Source: Clostridia bacterium (GTDB taxonomy: Bacteria; Bacillota; Clostridia; UBA1381). Taken from it: a DNA stretch of 41,351 bases. The notes beneath the pieces were generated by a model. The model was not told where the DNA came from and ran no database searches. It worked only from the letters and a program-made list of their open reading frames with translations. Below, in pieces: positions 8,271-16,653 of the stretch. The position numbers and the translations under genes are program-made. The DNA lies in contig CAADTH010000011.1 in assembly GCA_900751885.1 (NCBI GenBank), forward strand, positions 1 to 41,351, in the 5' to 3' direction. How positions within the stretch are numbered: position 1 is the stretch's first letter; each line of letters opens with the position of its first letter.

Positions 8271-9269
8271 TTAGTTTACTGATTTCTCTAAAAGCTCGCT
8301 GGAGAGCGTGATGCTAAACCTTCCTGCCACCTCTTTGTTTGTCGTGATTTTACTTTCCTTCAGCGTTTCATATGGAAGCGTCGATACATCCGTTCCGCGG
8401 AGTACCTTTGCCGCCATGATACCCGCCTGCTTCCCAAGCTCCACATAGTCAAGTCCGGCTGAAGCAAGACATCCATTTTTTACTTGTTCCTCCTCAGACC
8501 CAAACACTGGAATGTTTGCTGCATTCGCTTTTTCCAAAAGAACGCCGAGCGCCGCAACCACCGTGTTATCTGTCAGATTTGAGATACAGTCGACTTCCTT
8601 TACCAAGACATCCGCCGCCTGCGGTACCTCCGCCTGCTTGCCGATTCCCTTTTCCACAATCTCAAATCCATACTGACTTGCAAGCTCCTTGTAGATGCGC
8701 AGTGTGCTCACAGAGTTTGCCTCACTGGTCGTATATAAGATCCCAATTTTCTTCGCATCCGGCAAAATTTCACGAATCAGCTTAAGCTGATCTTCAACCG
8801 GCAGCAAATCACTGATACCAGAAATGCCCTTCATTGCCTCTGTCTTTGATGTCGCAAGCTTTGCCTCCACTGGGTCGGATACCGCGTTAAAAATAACCGG
8901 AATCCCTTTTTCCATACAAGCCGCGTAAAGCGCCTGAGCAGACGGCGTCGCGATGCCGCACACCAAATCCTTTTTTTCATTGGCAAAATTCTGTGCAATC
9001 TGTGTCGCACGCGTCATATCACCCTGCGCCGCCTTGAAATCAATCTGCAGATTTTCGCCTTCCTTGAAGCCCTCGCTTGCCAACCCCTGAATAAAGCCTT
9101 CCCGGCAGTTATCCAAGGATGGGTGGTCCTGAATCTGTGTCACACCCACTTTATATACTTTATCTGTGCCCGTACTGCCATTTTGCACAGGAGCTTGCCC
9201 ACATGCGCTAAACAGCATGACACTGACTGCCATTGCCAATAAACCTACTACTCTTTTTCCTCTTCTCAT
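8271..9269 (-). CDS. ABC importer substrate-binding lipoprotein (TrpX-like)
   Basis: A 332-residue protein with a lipoprotein signal peptide; the lipobox LFSAC puts the lipid-modified cysteine at residue 23. The mature part has the ABC_sub_bind fold (PF04392 type), seen in KVGVTQIQDHPSLD near the N-terminus, IATPSAQAL, PVIFNAVSDPVEA and KKIGILYTTSEANS. Family members bind tryptophan, tyrosine or unknown ligands outside the membrane and deliver them to the permease. It is the first gene of the operon and has a strong promoter about 150 bases upstream. The ligand is not identifiable from sequence alone. Confidence 0.9.
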   Translation of the reverse strand: MRRGKRVVGLLAMAVSVMLFSACGQAPVQNGSTGTDKVYKVGVTQIQDHPSLDNCREGFIQGLASEGFKEGENLQIDFKAAQGDMTRATQIAQNFANEKKDLVCGIATPSAQALYAACMEKGIPVIFNAVSDPVEAKLATSKTEAMKGISGISDLLPVEDQLKLIREILPDAKKIGILYTTSEANSVSTLRIYKELASQYGFEIVEKGIGKQAEVPQAADVLVKEVDCISNLTDNTVVAALGVLLEKANAANIPVFGSEEEQVKNGCLASAGLDYVELGKQAGIMAAKVLRGTDVSTLPYETLKESKITTNKEVAGRFSITLSSELLEKSVN

Positions 9270-9412
9270 CTCATCTCGTCCTTTCTCATCTCAACAAATT
9301 TAGTTTAGGAAATTTATGTACAAAAAATCCCCCCAGAACAGACAAGCTCTAAAGGGAAAACAAACAACCTTTTTTACCTTTTCTCATCTAAAACTCATCT
9401 CTTCTGTAACTT

Positions 9413-9441
9413 ATTATATGCGCCCCCGCCGCATTTGTCAA
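9413..9441 (-). promoter_or_regulatory. Promoter of the TrpXYZ-like operon
   Basis: On the minus strand TTGACA (9436-9441) and TATAAT (9413-9418) are separated by exactly 17 bases. The leader to the start at 9269 is about 135 bases. I see no T-box (no specifier hairpin or TGGNACCGCG-like bulge) in it. Confidence 0.88.
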
Positions 9442-9464
9442 TAGCTTTTTCTTTTCTGTAACAA

Positions 9465-9505
9465 TTTGGGAACAAACTGTATCGGTTTCTCAATTTGTTC
9501 CCAAA
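9465..9505. repeat. Perfect 12-bp inverted repeat upstream of the operon promoter
   Basis: TTTGGGAACAAA (9465-9476) and TTTGTTCCCAAA (9494-9505) are exact inverted copies 17 bases apart, between the end of the zinc-binding lipoprotein gene and the -35 box of the ABC operon. As RNA it would be a 12-bp stem, but no T-run follows on either strand. It could be a weak terminator or a two-site operator. Confidence 0.6.
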
Positions 9506-9550
9506 CTCATTTTTGCCTACCCGTTTTCCTTTTCAAAGTGATTCCATATA

Positions 9551-10441
9551 TTAAGACAATGCTTCTTTCAAACTGTTTAAGTTTTCTCTCATCACAGACA
9601 AATAATCCGCACCGGACTGTTCCTCTTCTTTTGAGAGTCCTTCCAGTGGATTAAGCGTGCGAAGCTCTCCGCCAATTTCTCTTGCAATAGAGCTAGGCAC
9701 CTTCTCGCTTGCAAGCTCCTCAGCAAAGATAATCCGGATGCCATTGTCCTTTGCAAACCGGATAATCTCTGCCATGCGTGCCGGGCTCGGCTCACTGGAG
9801 GAATCCAGTCCGCTAATTGCCATCTGGTTTAAGCCATAATCTCTGCAAAGATATCCAAACGCCTGATGAGATACGATGATATCCTTTTTGGAAAGGGAAG
9901 ATAGTGTCTCGCGGTACTCTGTGTCCAGTGCGTCAAATTCCTTTTCCCACTTATTATAATTTTCCTGATAAACCTGTGCCCCCTCAGGGTCAGCCTTCGA
10001 AAACCCGTCCCTGATTGCCGCAAGCTCCTGCTTTGCATTTTTGATACTAAGCCACGCATGCGCATCATGCGCACTGCCATCCTCAATCAGCGGGATATCC
10101 TTCGCCGCCTCGATTGCGACCATGTTTTGATTGGAGATATTTTTGAGCACCTTATCCGTCCAATGCTCCATGCCGGCGCCATGATAGATGAACACATCCG
10201 CCTTTTCAAGCTTTGCCATATCTCCTGAGGAAGGCTCCCATTCATGCGGCTCTGTGCCGGTCGGCACCATATTCTCAAGTGCAATACGGTCGCCGCCGAT
10301 TTTTTTCGCAAAATCGTACATCGGATAAAAACTTGTGTATACCTTGATTTTCCCGTCATCGGAGCTGTTTGGCACAGCGCACCCGCTAAAAAGTCCCACA
10401 AGCAAAATGACTGCCAAAAGACATGTGCTGATTTTTTTCAT
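9551..10441 (-). CDS. Zinc/manganese ABC transporter substrate-binding lipoprotein (ZnuA/TroA family)
   Basis: A 296-residue lipoprotein (lipobox LFSGC, cysteine 21) of the cluster A-I metal-binding family, which captures Zn2+ or Mn2+ outside the membrane. Family marks visible are VYTSFYPMYDFAKKIGG, PTGTEPHEWEP, YHGAGMEHW, DAHAWLS and IVSHQAFGYLCRDYG. Their histidines, with an acidic residue in IIFAEELAS, form the usual metal site. The His-rich loop common in zinc-specific members is short here. No matching permease or ATPase gene lies next to it, so its membrane partners must be elsewhere. It begins 30 bases after the UbiB-like gene and is probably the last gene of that transcript. Confidence 0.9.
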   Translation of the reverse strand: MKKISTCLLAVILLVGLFSGCAVPNSSDDGKIKVYTSFYPMYDFAKKIGGDRIALENMVPTGTEPHEWEPSSGDMAKLEKADVFIYHGAGMEHWTDKVLKNISNQNMVAIEAAKDIPLIEDGSAHDAHAWLSIKNAKQELAAIRDGFSKADPEGAQVYQENYNKWEKEFDALDTEYRETLSSLSKKDIIVSHQAFGYLCRDYGLNQMAISGLDSSSEPSPARMAEIIRFAKDNGIRIIFAEELASEKVPSSIAREIGGELRTLNPLEGLSKEEEQSGADYLSVMRENLNSLKEALS

Positions 10442-10471
10442 TGCTTTTCTTACTTCCCTTCCTCACCAGCA

Positions 10472-12049
10472 TTACTTTTTTCTCCACATACGCACAAGAA
10501 GCCAGACTCCAAGCACTGTGGAAGCTACAAATCCCAAAAATCCAATCGCTGGTATGCCAAGAATTTTCGGGCGCATATTCGTGGTACAAATCAGGCTCGA
10601 TCCAATCAAAAGCGCGGCACTCAAAATACAAATCACAATCTTATCTACCATGCGGTTGAGTCTTTGCATCGGCTCCTCCGCCCCGGTCAATTCCAGATTA
10701 ATCTTCGTCTGACCTTTCGCCATCATCTTCATGACATCAGAAATCTGCACGGGGAGCTCCAGAAGGCGCTGACCGGATTGGTACAGCGTCTTTCCCGTCT
10801 TGAGAAGCTCCTTGTTCCAATCGAACTGGTCAAACGCATGGCTGGCGATGTGTACGGTCATGAGCTTTAAGCAGCTCACCTCTGGGCACAGAAGCTTCAT
10901 GGTCCCCTCAAAGGTCAAAAGCCCTCGCTCCAGCATGGTGATATTTGCCGGCATGGAAATGCCATGCTTTTTTGCAAGCTCAAACAGCTCTGCCAGGAGA
11001 GAGCCGATATTCATCGTTACCATATCTAAATCCGCATATTTCTCTACAAACTCCTCGATATCCATATACAGCTGGGCGTGATCGAGCTTCTTTTTCGCCT
11101 TGCCAATTGTAAGAACCGCTGTCTTGACCGCATAAATATCATGGTCGACAATTCCCTTGACTGCCGTTTTGAAGACCTCGCGGTCACGGCTTGTCAGCCT
11201 GCCCATCATACCCATATCCAGCCAAATCAGCTTTCCGCCGTTTACCCAAATGTTGCCGGGATGCGGATCCGCGTGAAAAAAGCCATCATCTAACACCTGC
11301 TTCATATAGTTCTCTGCAAGCTTCAACCCCACCTCATGAACATCATAGCCGTTCTCCCCAAGCGTGTCAATATTGTCAATCTGCACACCTTCCATACATT
11401 CCATGACCAATACCTTCGAGGTGGTGAGACCCTCCTCAATTTGAGGACAGGTGACATAGACGATATCCTGATTGTTTCTCTCAAATTCCCTGCAGTTTTG
11501 CGCCTCCAAAAGAAAATCCATCTCCTGCTGGGACACAATGCGAAGTTCCTCTACCATTGCCTTAAAGTCAATGAGATTCCCTGTACCGCTCACTGCCTCT
11601 AATATCCCTGCCGCGCGCTTCATCAGCACAATATCCTTTGCCATCATCTCCTGGATTCCAGGGCGCTGTACCTTGACCACCACACGCCGTCCGTCCTTTA
11701 GTACCGCGCGGTGAACCTGCGCGATGGACGCCGAACCCACGGAAATTTCTGAAATGCTCTCAAACGCGCTATGTCCGCACTCCTCGTCCACAATGCGGCG
11801 CACCTCAGCATACGACATCGGTTTCACATCTGTGCGAAGCTTGGCAAGCTCATCACAATACTTCTGCGGAAGCATATCCGAGCGCATGGACATAATCTGT
11901 CCGAGCTTCACGTAGGTCGGACCGAGCTCCTCCAAAATCGAACGCAGTTTACTAGGCGAAACGCCATGAATGATATCATGGCGTCTGAGTACGTTCATTA
12001 TTTCGCGCAAACGCGCGGATGAGCGCTGTTTCTTCACCGTATCAGCCAT
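10472..12049 (-). CDS. ABC1/UbiB/AarF kinase-like membrane protein
   Basis: A protein of about 525 residues of the UbiB atypical kinase family. The family motif KxGQ appears in YVKLGQIMSMRSDMLP. The ATP-site lysine is in VVVKVQRPG, the catalytic loop is HADPHPGN, and the metal-binding LDMGMMG follows. Two transmembrane helices lie at the C-terminus (ICILSAALLIGSSLI and a second ending LLVRMW). UbiB proteins act as ATPases that support lipid or quinone metabolism. This organism looks anaerobic, so a ubiquinone role is doubtful. The start at 12049 overlaps the upstream stop as ATGGCTGA; a start 13 codons further upstream is possible but lies deep in the preceding gene. Confidence 0.88.
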   Translation of the reverse strand: MADTVKKQRSSARLREIMNVLRRHDIIHGVSPSKLRSILEELGPTYVKLGQIMSMRSDMLPQKYCDELAKLRTDVKPMSYAEVRRIVDEECGHSAFESISEISVGSASIAQVHRAVLKDGRRVVVKVQRPGIQEMMAKDIVLMKRAAGILEAVSGTGNLIDFKAMVEELRIVSQQEMDFLLEAQNCREFERNNQDIVYVTCPQIEEGLTTSKVLVMECMEGVQIDNIDTLGENGYDVHEVGLKLAENYMKQVLDDGFFHADPHPGNIWVNGGKLIWLDMGMMGRLTSRDREVFKTAVKGIVDHDIYAVKTAVLTIGKAKKKLDHAQLYMDIEEFVEKYADLDMVTMNIGSLLAELFELAKKHGISMPANITMLERGLLTFEGTMKLLCPEVSCLKLMTVHIASHAFDQFDWNKELLKTGKTLYQSGQRLLELPVQISDVMKMMAKGQTKINLELTGAEEPMQRLNRMVDKIVICILSAALLIGSSLICTTNMRPKILGIPAIGFLGFVASTVLGVWLLVRMWRKK

Positions 12050-12335
12050 CCTGCTGGAGAGAGTCAATTTTCGCCTTGAGCTTGGCAAGCTCCTCCGGCG
12101 TCATAGACGAAAGCTTTTCGTCAAGATTCTCTTTCGGGGATGCCTCTGCTTTGCTTTTTTTGATGGCGTCGTCGATATTATGCTTCAGCTCTTCATTGAG
12201 TACCTTTCCCTGCTCCACGGTCAGCTCACCCTTTTTCACCAGCATATCCACCATTTCTTTTGACTTTTCTGCTGTGACGGCAACCGCTCCGATGCCTGCG
12301 AGCATGATTTTTTTCATTTCTTCTCCGATACTCAT
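12042..12335 (-). CDS. Phasin/PhaF-like small coiled-coil protein
   Basis: A 97-residue, charged, mostly helical protein resembling the PhaF/PhaI or phasin-type proteins often found beside UbiB-like genes in Firmicutes. The sequence EMVDMLVKKGELTVEQGKVLNEEL is typical of the group, and the C-terminal half is a Lys/Glu-rich helix. The start at 12335 has GGAAG upstream; the longer frame to 12419 crosses the promoter and is rejected. It is translationally coupled to the UbiB-like gene (8-base overlap). Granule association is a family association only; no polyhydroxyalkanoate gene is seen here. Confidence 0.75.
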   Translation of the reverse strand: MSIGEEMKKIMLAGIGAVAVTAEKSKEMVDMLVKKGELTVEQGKVLNEELKHNIDDAIKKSKAEASPKENLDEKLSSMTPEELAKLKAKIDSLQQDG

Positions 12336-12368
12336 ATCTCTCGCTTCCTTTCCGTTTTTTATAGTTTC

Positions 12369-12397
12369 ATTGTACCCCGTTTTTTCGAAAATAGCAA
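12369..12397 (-). promoter_or_regulatory. Promoter of the phasin-like/UbiB/metal-lipoprotein genes
   Basis: On the minus strand TTGCTA (12392-12397) and TACAAT (12369-12374) are 17 bases apart, 34 bases before the chosen start codon at 12335. Confidence 0.65.
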
Positions 12398-12447
12398 TAT
12401 ATTTTATAGAATATTGCATTCTTTTTGAACGTGCTACACAATAGCCA

Positions 12448-13554
12448 CTATAAATATTCCATCATGCGGTGTCCGCAGGAAAACAGGGATAGGGTTGGGT
12501 CAAAATACGTCCAGCTCTTTGGGCGTTTTTCTTTGTATTTTCCGTTTTCATATACCTTCCCCGCGTCCCAAGTGGTGTCCAAAATCACCCATCTGCCGTC
12601 AACCAGCGCTTCGTTCCACGCGTGATTCGGCTTCTCCTCATCCGTTGCCACCCATTGGTCAGATGGTGCAGAGGGCGCATCTCCTGCTACCACCGCACAC
12701 GGAATGTCGATGGATCGGCAAAGTGCGGCGGTAAGGTTCGCAAAGTCCTCACACACGCCTTTCTTGTCTGCGAGTACCTGCTCGGTGGTGCGAAGGTCAT
12801 TGAGCTTTCCTGAATCGATGCGGTCTGTGTCATAATAGATATGTTCCGTAACCCAATCGTGAATCAACAACAGCTTTTGATAGTCATCTGCGGCGCCCTG
12901 TGTAATCTCCCTTGCAAGACTCTTAATTTGTTCGCTGTTTTTCTGAATATACATAGTGGCACGGGTTGCCTTTTTCATATCCTTTGGCTGGCTGTAAAGC
13001 GCGATATTTCCATCATAGGCAGGCGGCTTTTCTATCTTCCACCCCGTAGCCGTACGCGAAAGCTTGACTTCTCCATAGAACCAATTTCGGTAAGAGCCAT
13101 ATTTTTCACCATTGTAATACACCGACAGGCGAAGGGAATCCTCTGTTGTTTTCGGCACACGAATCGAGCCGGAAAACGGGCGTCCGCTTCCTGGATGCAG
13201 GGTTTCCCGTTCAAGCTCTTTTCCAGAAGGCGTATCGATTGTGAGCATGAGATATTCTCTGCCTGGAGAGAGCGACGGTGCGGATAGGGAAATCCTAGGA
13301 CGTGCATCCTCCGCAGGAAGACTGACGGTCAGCGTCTGGTCAGAAAAATGGGAGCTTTGCCATATATAAAAGTCCCACGGCTGGACGTCCGGCTGGACTG
13401 GGTCTGGAGAAGGGGATGAAAGTACCTCTTCCACCGCGGGAGCAAGCGTATCCTTGAGCTGTGTAACCATTGTCCCAATTGGCTCGGAGAAAATTATACC
13501 GCACGCGAAAAGCGCGGCCAGCATGGCAGGAACAATGATATATCGTTTTTTCAT
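12448..13554 (-). CDS. Secreted or membrane-anchored transglutaminase-like protein
   Basis: A 368-residue protein with an N-terminal hydrophobic signal or anchor (IIVPAMLAALFACGIIF), a beta-rich middle (about 45-185) and a C-terminal transglutaminase/protease-like core. The catalytic triad is visible as KKGVCEDFA (Cys268), PNHAWNE (His311) and LDTTWDA (Asp326). Bacterial members act outside the cell as proteases or cross-linking enzymes on wall or surface proteins. The start has GAGGTG 7 bases upstream. It follows the NCS2 permease gene on the same strand with a gap of 95 bases; no terminator is evident between them. Confidence 0.88.
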   Translation of the reverse strand: MKKRYIIVPAMLAALFACGIIFSEPIGTMVTQLKDTLAPAVEEVLSSPSPDPVQPDVQPWDFYIWQSSHFSDQTLTVSLPAEDARPRISLSAPSLSPGREYLMLTIDTPSGKELERETLHPGSGRPFSGSIRVPKTTEDSLRLSVYYNGEKYGSYRNWFYGEVKLSRTATGWKIEKPPAYDGNIALYSQPKDMKKATRATMYIQKNSEQIKSLAREITQGAADDYQKLLLIHDWVTEHIYYDTDRIDSGKLNDLRTTEQVLADKKGVCEDFANLTAALCRSIDIPCAVVAGDAPSAPSDQWVATDEEKPNHAWNEALVDGRWVILDTTWDAGKVYENGKYKEKRPKSWTYFDPTLSLFSCGHRMMEYL

Positions 13555-13649
13555 CTACTTCACCTCTTTCCTCTTATTTTACACAAGAGTCAGAAAACTT
13601 GCAAGCATTTTCTCCTAAAATATGGATATTTCAAAATTGGATTCCTTCC

Positions 13650-15044
13650 CTAAACCAGCGCATAGCTGATGAAAAATAGAATACTGAACACCACAAGATA
13701 CGGCGAAATCTCGCGCCATCTGCCCATACAGGCTTTCACCACGACATAGGATATCATCCCGAACGCAATTCCCGTGGCGATGTTATAGGAAAGCGGAATC
13801 AAGATAAGTGTCAAAAACGCCGGCACTGCATTCGTCATGTCCGAAAAGTCCATGTCATGGATGCTTCCCGCCGTCATCAGCACACCCACAAAAATGAGCG
13901 CCGGAGCGGTTGCCGCATAGGGAATCAGCTTCGCCACAGGTGCCGCCAAGAGAATCAACAAAAACAAAAGCGCTGTCACCAGTGCGCTCAGCCCTGTCCG
14001 CCCTCCCTGCCGAATACCGACTCCCGCCTCGGCAAACGTGGTCACGGTCGGCGCGCCGAGCATGGCGCCTGCTGTGGTTGCCACTGCATCACAGAGCATG
14101 GCACGGTTCATATTCTTGATGCTTCCGTCCTCCCTGACAAACGGCGTCCCTGCTGTAGCGCCAATCAGAGTTCCCAATGTGTTGAAAAGATCGGACAAAA
14201 AGAAAGTAAATGACAGGACAATGACAGAAAATAAGCTTGCGACAGATGCGGATGCATCACGAAATAGCTCTTTGAATCCTCTGGAAAAAGCCAAAAAGGA
14301 TACCTCCTTAAAATCGGAAAAAACTGTTCCAAGACCGATGAAGCTCTCCTTTGAAGGAAACTCTCCCACGCCGAACGGGATAGCGAGTACAGATAAAATC
14401 AGAATTGAGTATAAAATCGCACCGCGTACCCCTTTTCTCCACAGGATTGTAAGCAGTAATATACCGATGATTGCGAGCACTGCCGAACGCACCGACTCAC
14501 TGGATGAAAATTGCGAAAATGCAGCAAGCGTCACGCCGGTGGATGCGTCCGGCACGATAATGCCTGCATTCTGCAGTCCAATAAACGCGATAAAAATGCC
14601 CAGTCCCGCTGAAATTGCCGCCTTGATTGTCTTTGGAAGGGCGCTGTTGATTTTTTCGCGCAATCCGGTGACGGTGCAGATGATAAAGAAAAGTCCGGAT
14701 AAAAATACCAAGGCGAGCGCCGCCGGGTAGCTGTAGCCGGACTTTAAGATAATCGTATACGCAAAGAACCCACAGCTTCCCACTCCCACAGCCTGCGCGA
14801 GCGGCAGATTCGCGAGAAATGCCATTAGTCCTGTGCCGATGAACGCAGACAGGCAGGTCGCCACAAACGCGCCGTTCGCCGCCTGCTGTGCCGCCTCTTC
14901 TCCTGCGCCTGCACCGACCGCGTCTGCAATCATGGACGGCGCGACAAAGACAATGTACGCCATTGCCATGAAGGTCGCAAGTCCCGCCATGAGTTCTGTT
15001 GACACACTCGTGTGATTTTCCTTTAAATGAAATCGGTTTTCCAT
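13650..15044 (-). CDS. NCS2-family purine (guanine/hypoxanthine/adenine) permease, AzgA/PbuG type
   Basis: A 464-residue polytopic membrane protein. The N-terminus (ELMAGLATFMAMAYIVFVAP), the motif NLPLAQAVGVGSCGFFAY, ISAGLGIFIAFIGLQNAGI and the late motif DAVATTAGAMLGAPTVTTFAEAGVGIRQGGRTG-like stretch are hallmarks of the AzgA/PbuG branch, which take up nucleobases by proton symport. The length is typical. GAGGAG precedes the start. No guanine or adenine riboswitch core is visible in the short leader, where a TATACT -10-like box occurs around 15080. Which purine is transported is not determined. Confidence 0.93.
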   Translation of the reverse strand: MENRFHLKENHTSVSTELMAGLATFMAMAYIVFVAPSMIADAVGAGAGEEAAQQAANGAFVATCLSAFIGTGLMAFLANLPLAQAVGVGSCGFFAYTIILKSGYSYPAALALVFLSGLFFIICTVTGLREKINSALPKTIKAAISAGLGIFIAFIGLQNAGIIVPDASTGVTLAAFSQFSSSESVRSAVLAIIGILLLTILWRKGVRGAILYSILILSVLAIPFGVGEFPSKESFIGLGTVFSDFKEVSFLAFSRGFKELFRDASASVASLFSVIVLSFTFFLSDLFNTLGTLIGATAGTPFVREDGSIKNMNRAMLCDAVATTAGAMLGAPTVTTFAEAGVGIRQGGRTGLSALVTALLFLLILLAAPVAKLIPYAATAPALIFVGVLMTAGSIHDMDFSDMTNAVPAFLTLILIPLSYNIATGIAFGMISYVVVKACMGRWREISPYLVVFSILFFISYALV

Positions 15045-15124
15045 AACGGTCTCCTCTTTAATAAAATAGACTTTTTGATAGTATACCCAATTTTTTCTGA
15101 TTTTACCGACGTACCCCTTTGCTC

Positions 15125-15153
15125 TTGCATTTTCAAAGAGTTTTGTATATAAT
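15125..15153 (+). promoter_or_regulatory. Promoter of the ECF S component and coaX genes
   Basis: TTGCAT (15125-15130) and TATAAT (15148-15153) are separated by 17 bases, 60 bases before the start codon at 15213. Confidence 0.75.
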
Positions 15154-15212
15154 AAGTTTGCTAAAATTGCATTGTATCTTAACCATTAAGAACAGTAGCA
15201 GGAGGTAGTAAC

Positions 15213-15854
15213 ATGAAAAATCGTTCAAAAAAGACTCTGGATCTGGTGCTTTTGGCACTATTCGGAGCAATCATCGTATTGCTGGCGGCAACCCCTTTGG
15301 GGTATGTTCCCCTCGGAGTTACGCGCGCCACAACGATTCACATTCCCGTTATTTTAGGCTCTTTATTTCTAGGTCCTAAAAAAGGCGCCATCTTAGGTGC
15401 ACTTTTCGGACTCACCAGCCTAATCGTCAACACATTCGCCCCAACGGTGACGTCCTTTGTCTTCTCACCGTTTTACTCGGCAGGAGGTCTTGGCGGAAAT
15501 CCGCTGAGCCTTATCATCTGTTTTGTGCCGCGTATTTTAATCGGGGTCGTTCCGTATTACATCTACAAGCTTATACAAACGCTCATGAAAGGAAAAAAAG
15601 GCTCCCAGACAGTTGGATTTACTGCCGCCGGGCTTGCAGGGTCGCTGACAAATACAATCCTTGTCATGAATTTGATCTATGTCCTGTTCGGACAGAGCTA
15701 TGCGGCGGCGAAAAACATTCCCTTTGAGACGCTCTACGGTGTGATTATGGGCGTAATCGGTCTCAATGGCGTGCCAGAGGCGATTGTCGCGGCAATTTTG
15801 ACCGTTGCCATCGGAAAGGCTCTCTCATATGGAGTCAAAAAGAGTATTGATTAA
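15213..15854 (+). CDS. ECF transporter S component, probably pantothenate-specific (PanT-like)
   Basis: A 213-residue membrane protein with about six helices and the fold of the ECF vitamin-transporter substrate-binding subunits. The start LDLVLLALFGAIIVLLA, GYVPLGVTRATTIHIPVILG, FLGPKKGAILGALFG and the later FVPRILIGVVPYYIYK fit this family. S components bind the vitamin and dock onto a shared EcfA/A'/T energising module encoded elsewhere. The coaX gene starts 25 bases downstream, probably in the same transcript, which suggests pantothenate as substrate. That assignment rests on context. A GGAGG box lies 6-7 bases before the ATG. Confidence 0.83.
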   Translation: MKNRSKKTLDLVLLALFGAIIVLLAATPLGYVPLGVTRATTIHIPVILGSLFLGPKKGAILGALFGLTSLIVNTFAPTVTSFVFSPFYSAGGLGGNPLSLIICFVPRILIGVVPYYIYKLIQTLMKGKKGSQTVGFTAAGLAGSLTNTILVMNLIYVLFGQSYAAAKNIPFETLYGVIMGVIGLNGVPEAIVAAILTVAIGKALSYGVKKSID

Positions 15855-15879
15855 ATTTACATAAAAAGGAAGAAGCAAT

Positions 15880-16653
15880 ATGATTTTAGCACTGGATGTT
15901 GGAAATACAAATATTGTCATCGGCTGTATCAGCGATGAAAAAATTTACTTTGTAGGAAGGCTCTCCACTGACATTGAACGGACAGAGGAGGAGCACGCGA
16001 TTACGTTTAAAAATATCATCGAAATGTACGGCGTGGATATCAGCGAGATTGAAGGAGCGATTATTTCGTCGGTTGTTCCGCCGCTAATCAACGTTTTGAC
16101 CGATGCGGTCACAAAGATTACAGGTAAGGAGCCTTTGGTGGTCGGCCCCGGGGTCAAGACAGGGCTCAATATCCTCATGGACAATCCTGCGCAGCTTGGA
16201 AGCGACCAGGTAGTAGATGCAATCGCTGCACTGGCGCAGTACAAGCCGCCACTAATCATTCTCGATATGGGGACAGCGACCACGATTTCAGTCGTGGACA
16301 AGGATGCAAACTATACCGGCGGATTGATTGTGCCCGGGGTCAAGCTCGCAGTGGAGGCGCTGTCCGGCCGGACGTCCCAGCTTCCGTTTATCAGCCTGGA
16401 AGCGCCGAAGCGCTTGATTGGAAAAAACACCATCGACTGCATGAAAAGCGGCATGATTTATGGTACAGCGGCAATGATTGACGGCGTGGTCGAGCGCATT
16501 GAGGAAACGCTCGGGCAAAAGGCAACGGTCGTCGCCACCGGCGGATTGGGTGAGATTGTCACGCCGTTTTGTAAAAAGGACATCATCTATGATGACAATT
16601 TATTGTTAAAGGGACTGCTTTTGATTTATAACAAGAACAAAAAGGGGCTGTGA
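15880..16653 (+). CDS. coaX: Type III pantothenate kinase
   Basis: A 257-residue cytoplasmic kinase that phosphorylates pantothenate, the first step of CoA synthesis. The ASKHA-fold marks are visible: phosphate-1 motif LALDVGNTNIVIGC at the N-terminus, VVGPGVKTGL, phosphate-2 motif ILDMGTATTISVVD, TGGLIVPGVKLAVEALSGRTSQLP and the adenosine motif VVATGGLGEIV. The length is normal for CoaX. Its neighbour is a probable pantothenate S component. The last codons (KKGL then TGA) are formed by the left copy of a repeat that recurs inverted at the far end of the following intergenic element, so the natural C-terminus may have been altered slightly. Confidence 0.95.
   Translation: MILALDVGNTNIVIGCISDEKIYFVGRLSTDIERTEEEHAITFKNIIEMYGVDISEIEGAIISSVVPPLINVLTDAVTKITGKEPLVVGPGVKTGLNILMDNPAQLGSDQVVDAIAALAQYKPPLIILDMGTATTISVVDKDANYTGGLIVPGVKLAVEALSGRTSQLPFISLEAPKRLIGKNTIDCMKSGMIYGTAAMIDGVVERIEETLGQKATVVATGGLGEIVTPFCKKDIIYDDNLLLKGLLLIYNKNKKGL

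Noticed and set aside
9270..9412. T-box or amino-acid riboswitch before the TrpX-like gene
   Set aside because: The leader has no T-box consensus, no specifier-like stem and no terminator/antiterminator pair.
12336..12419. Upstream extension of the phasin-like gene by 28 codons
   Set aside because: It crosses a good promoter, and the ATG at 12335 has a ribosome binding site.
13555..13649. Terminator between the NCS2 and transglutaminase-like genes
   Set aside because: I could find no stem followed by a T-run on the minus strand.
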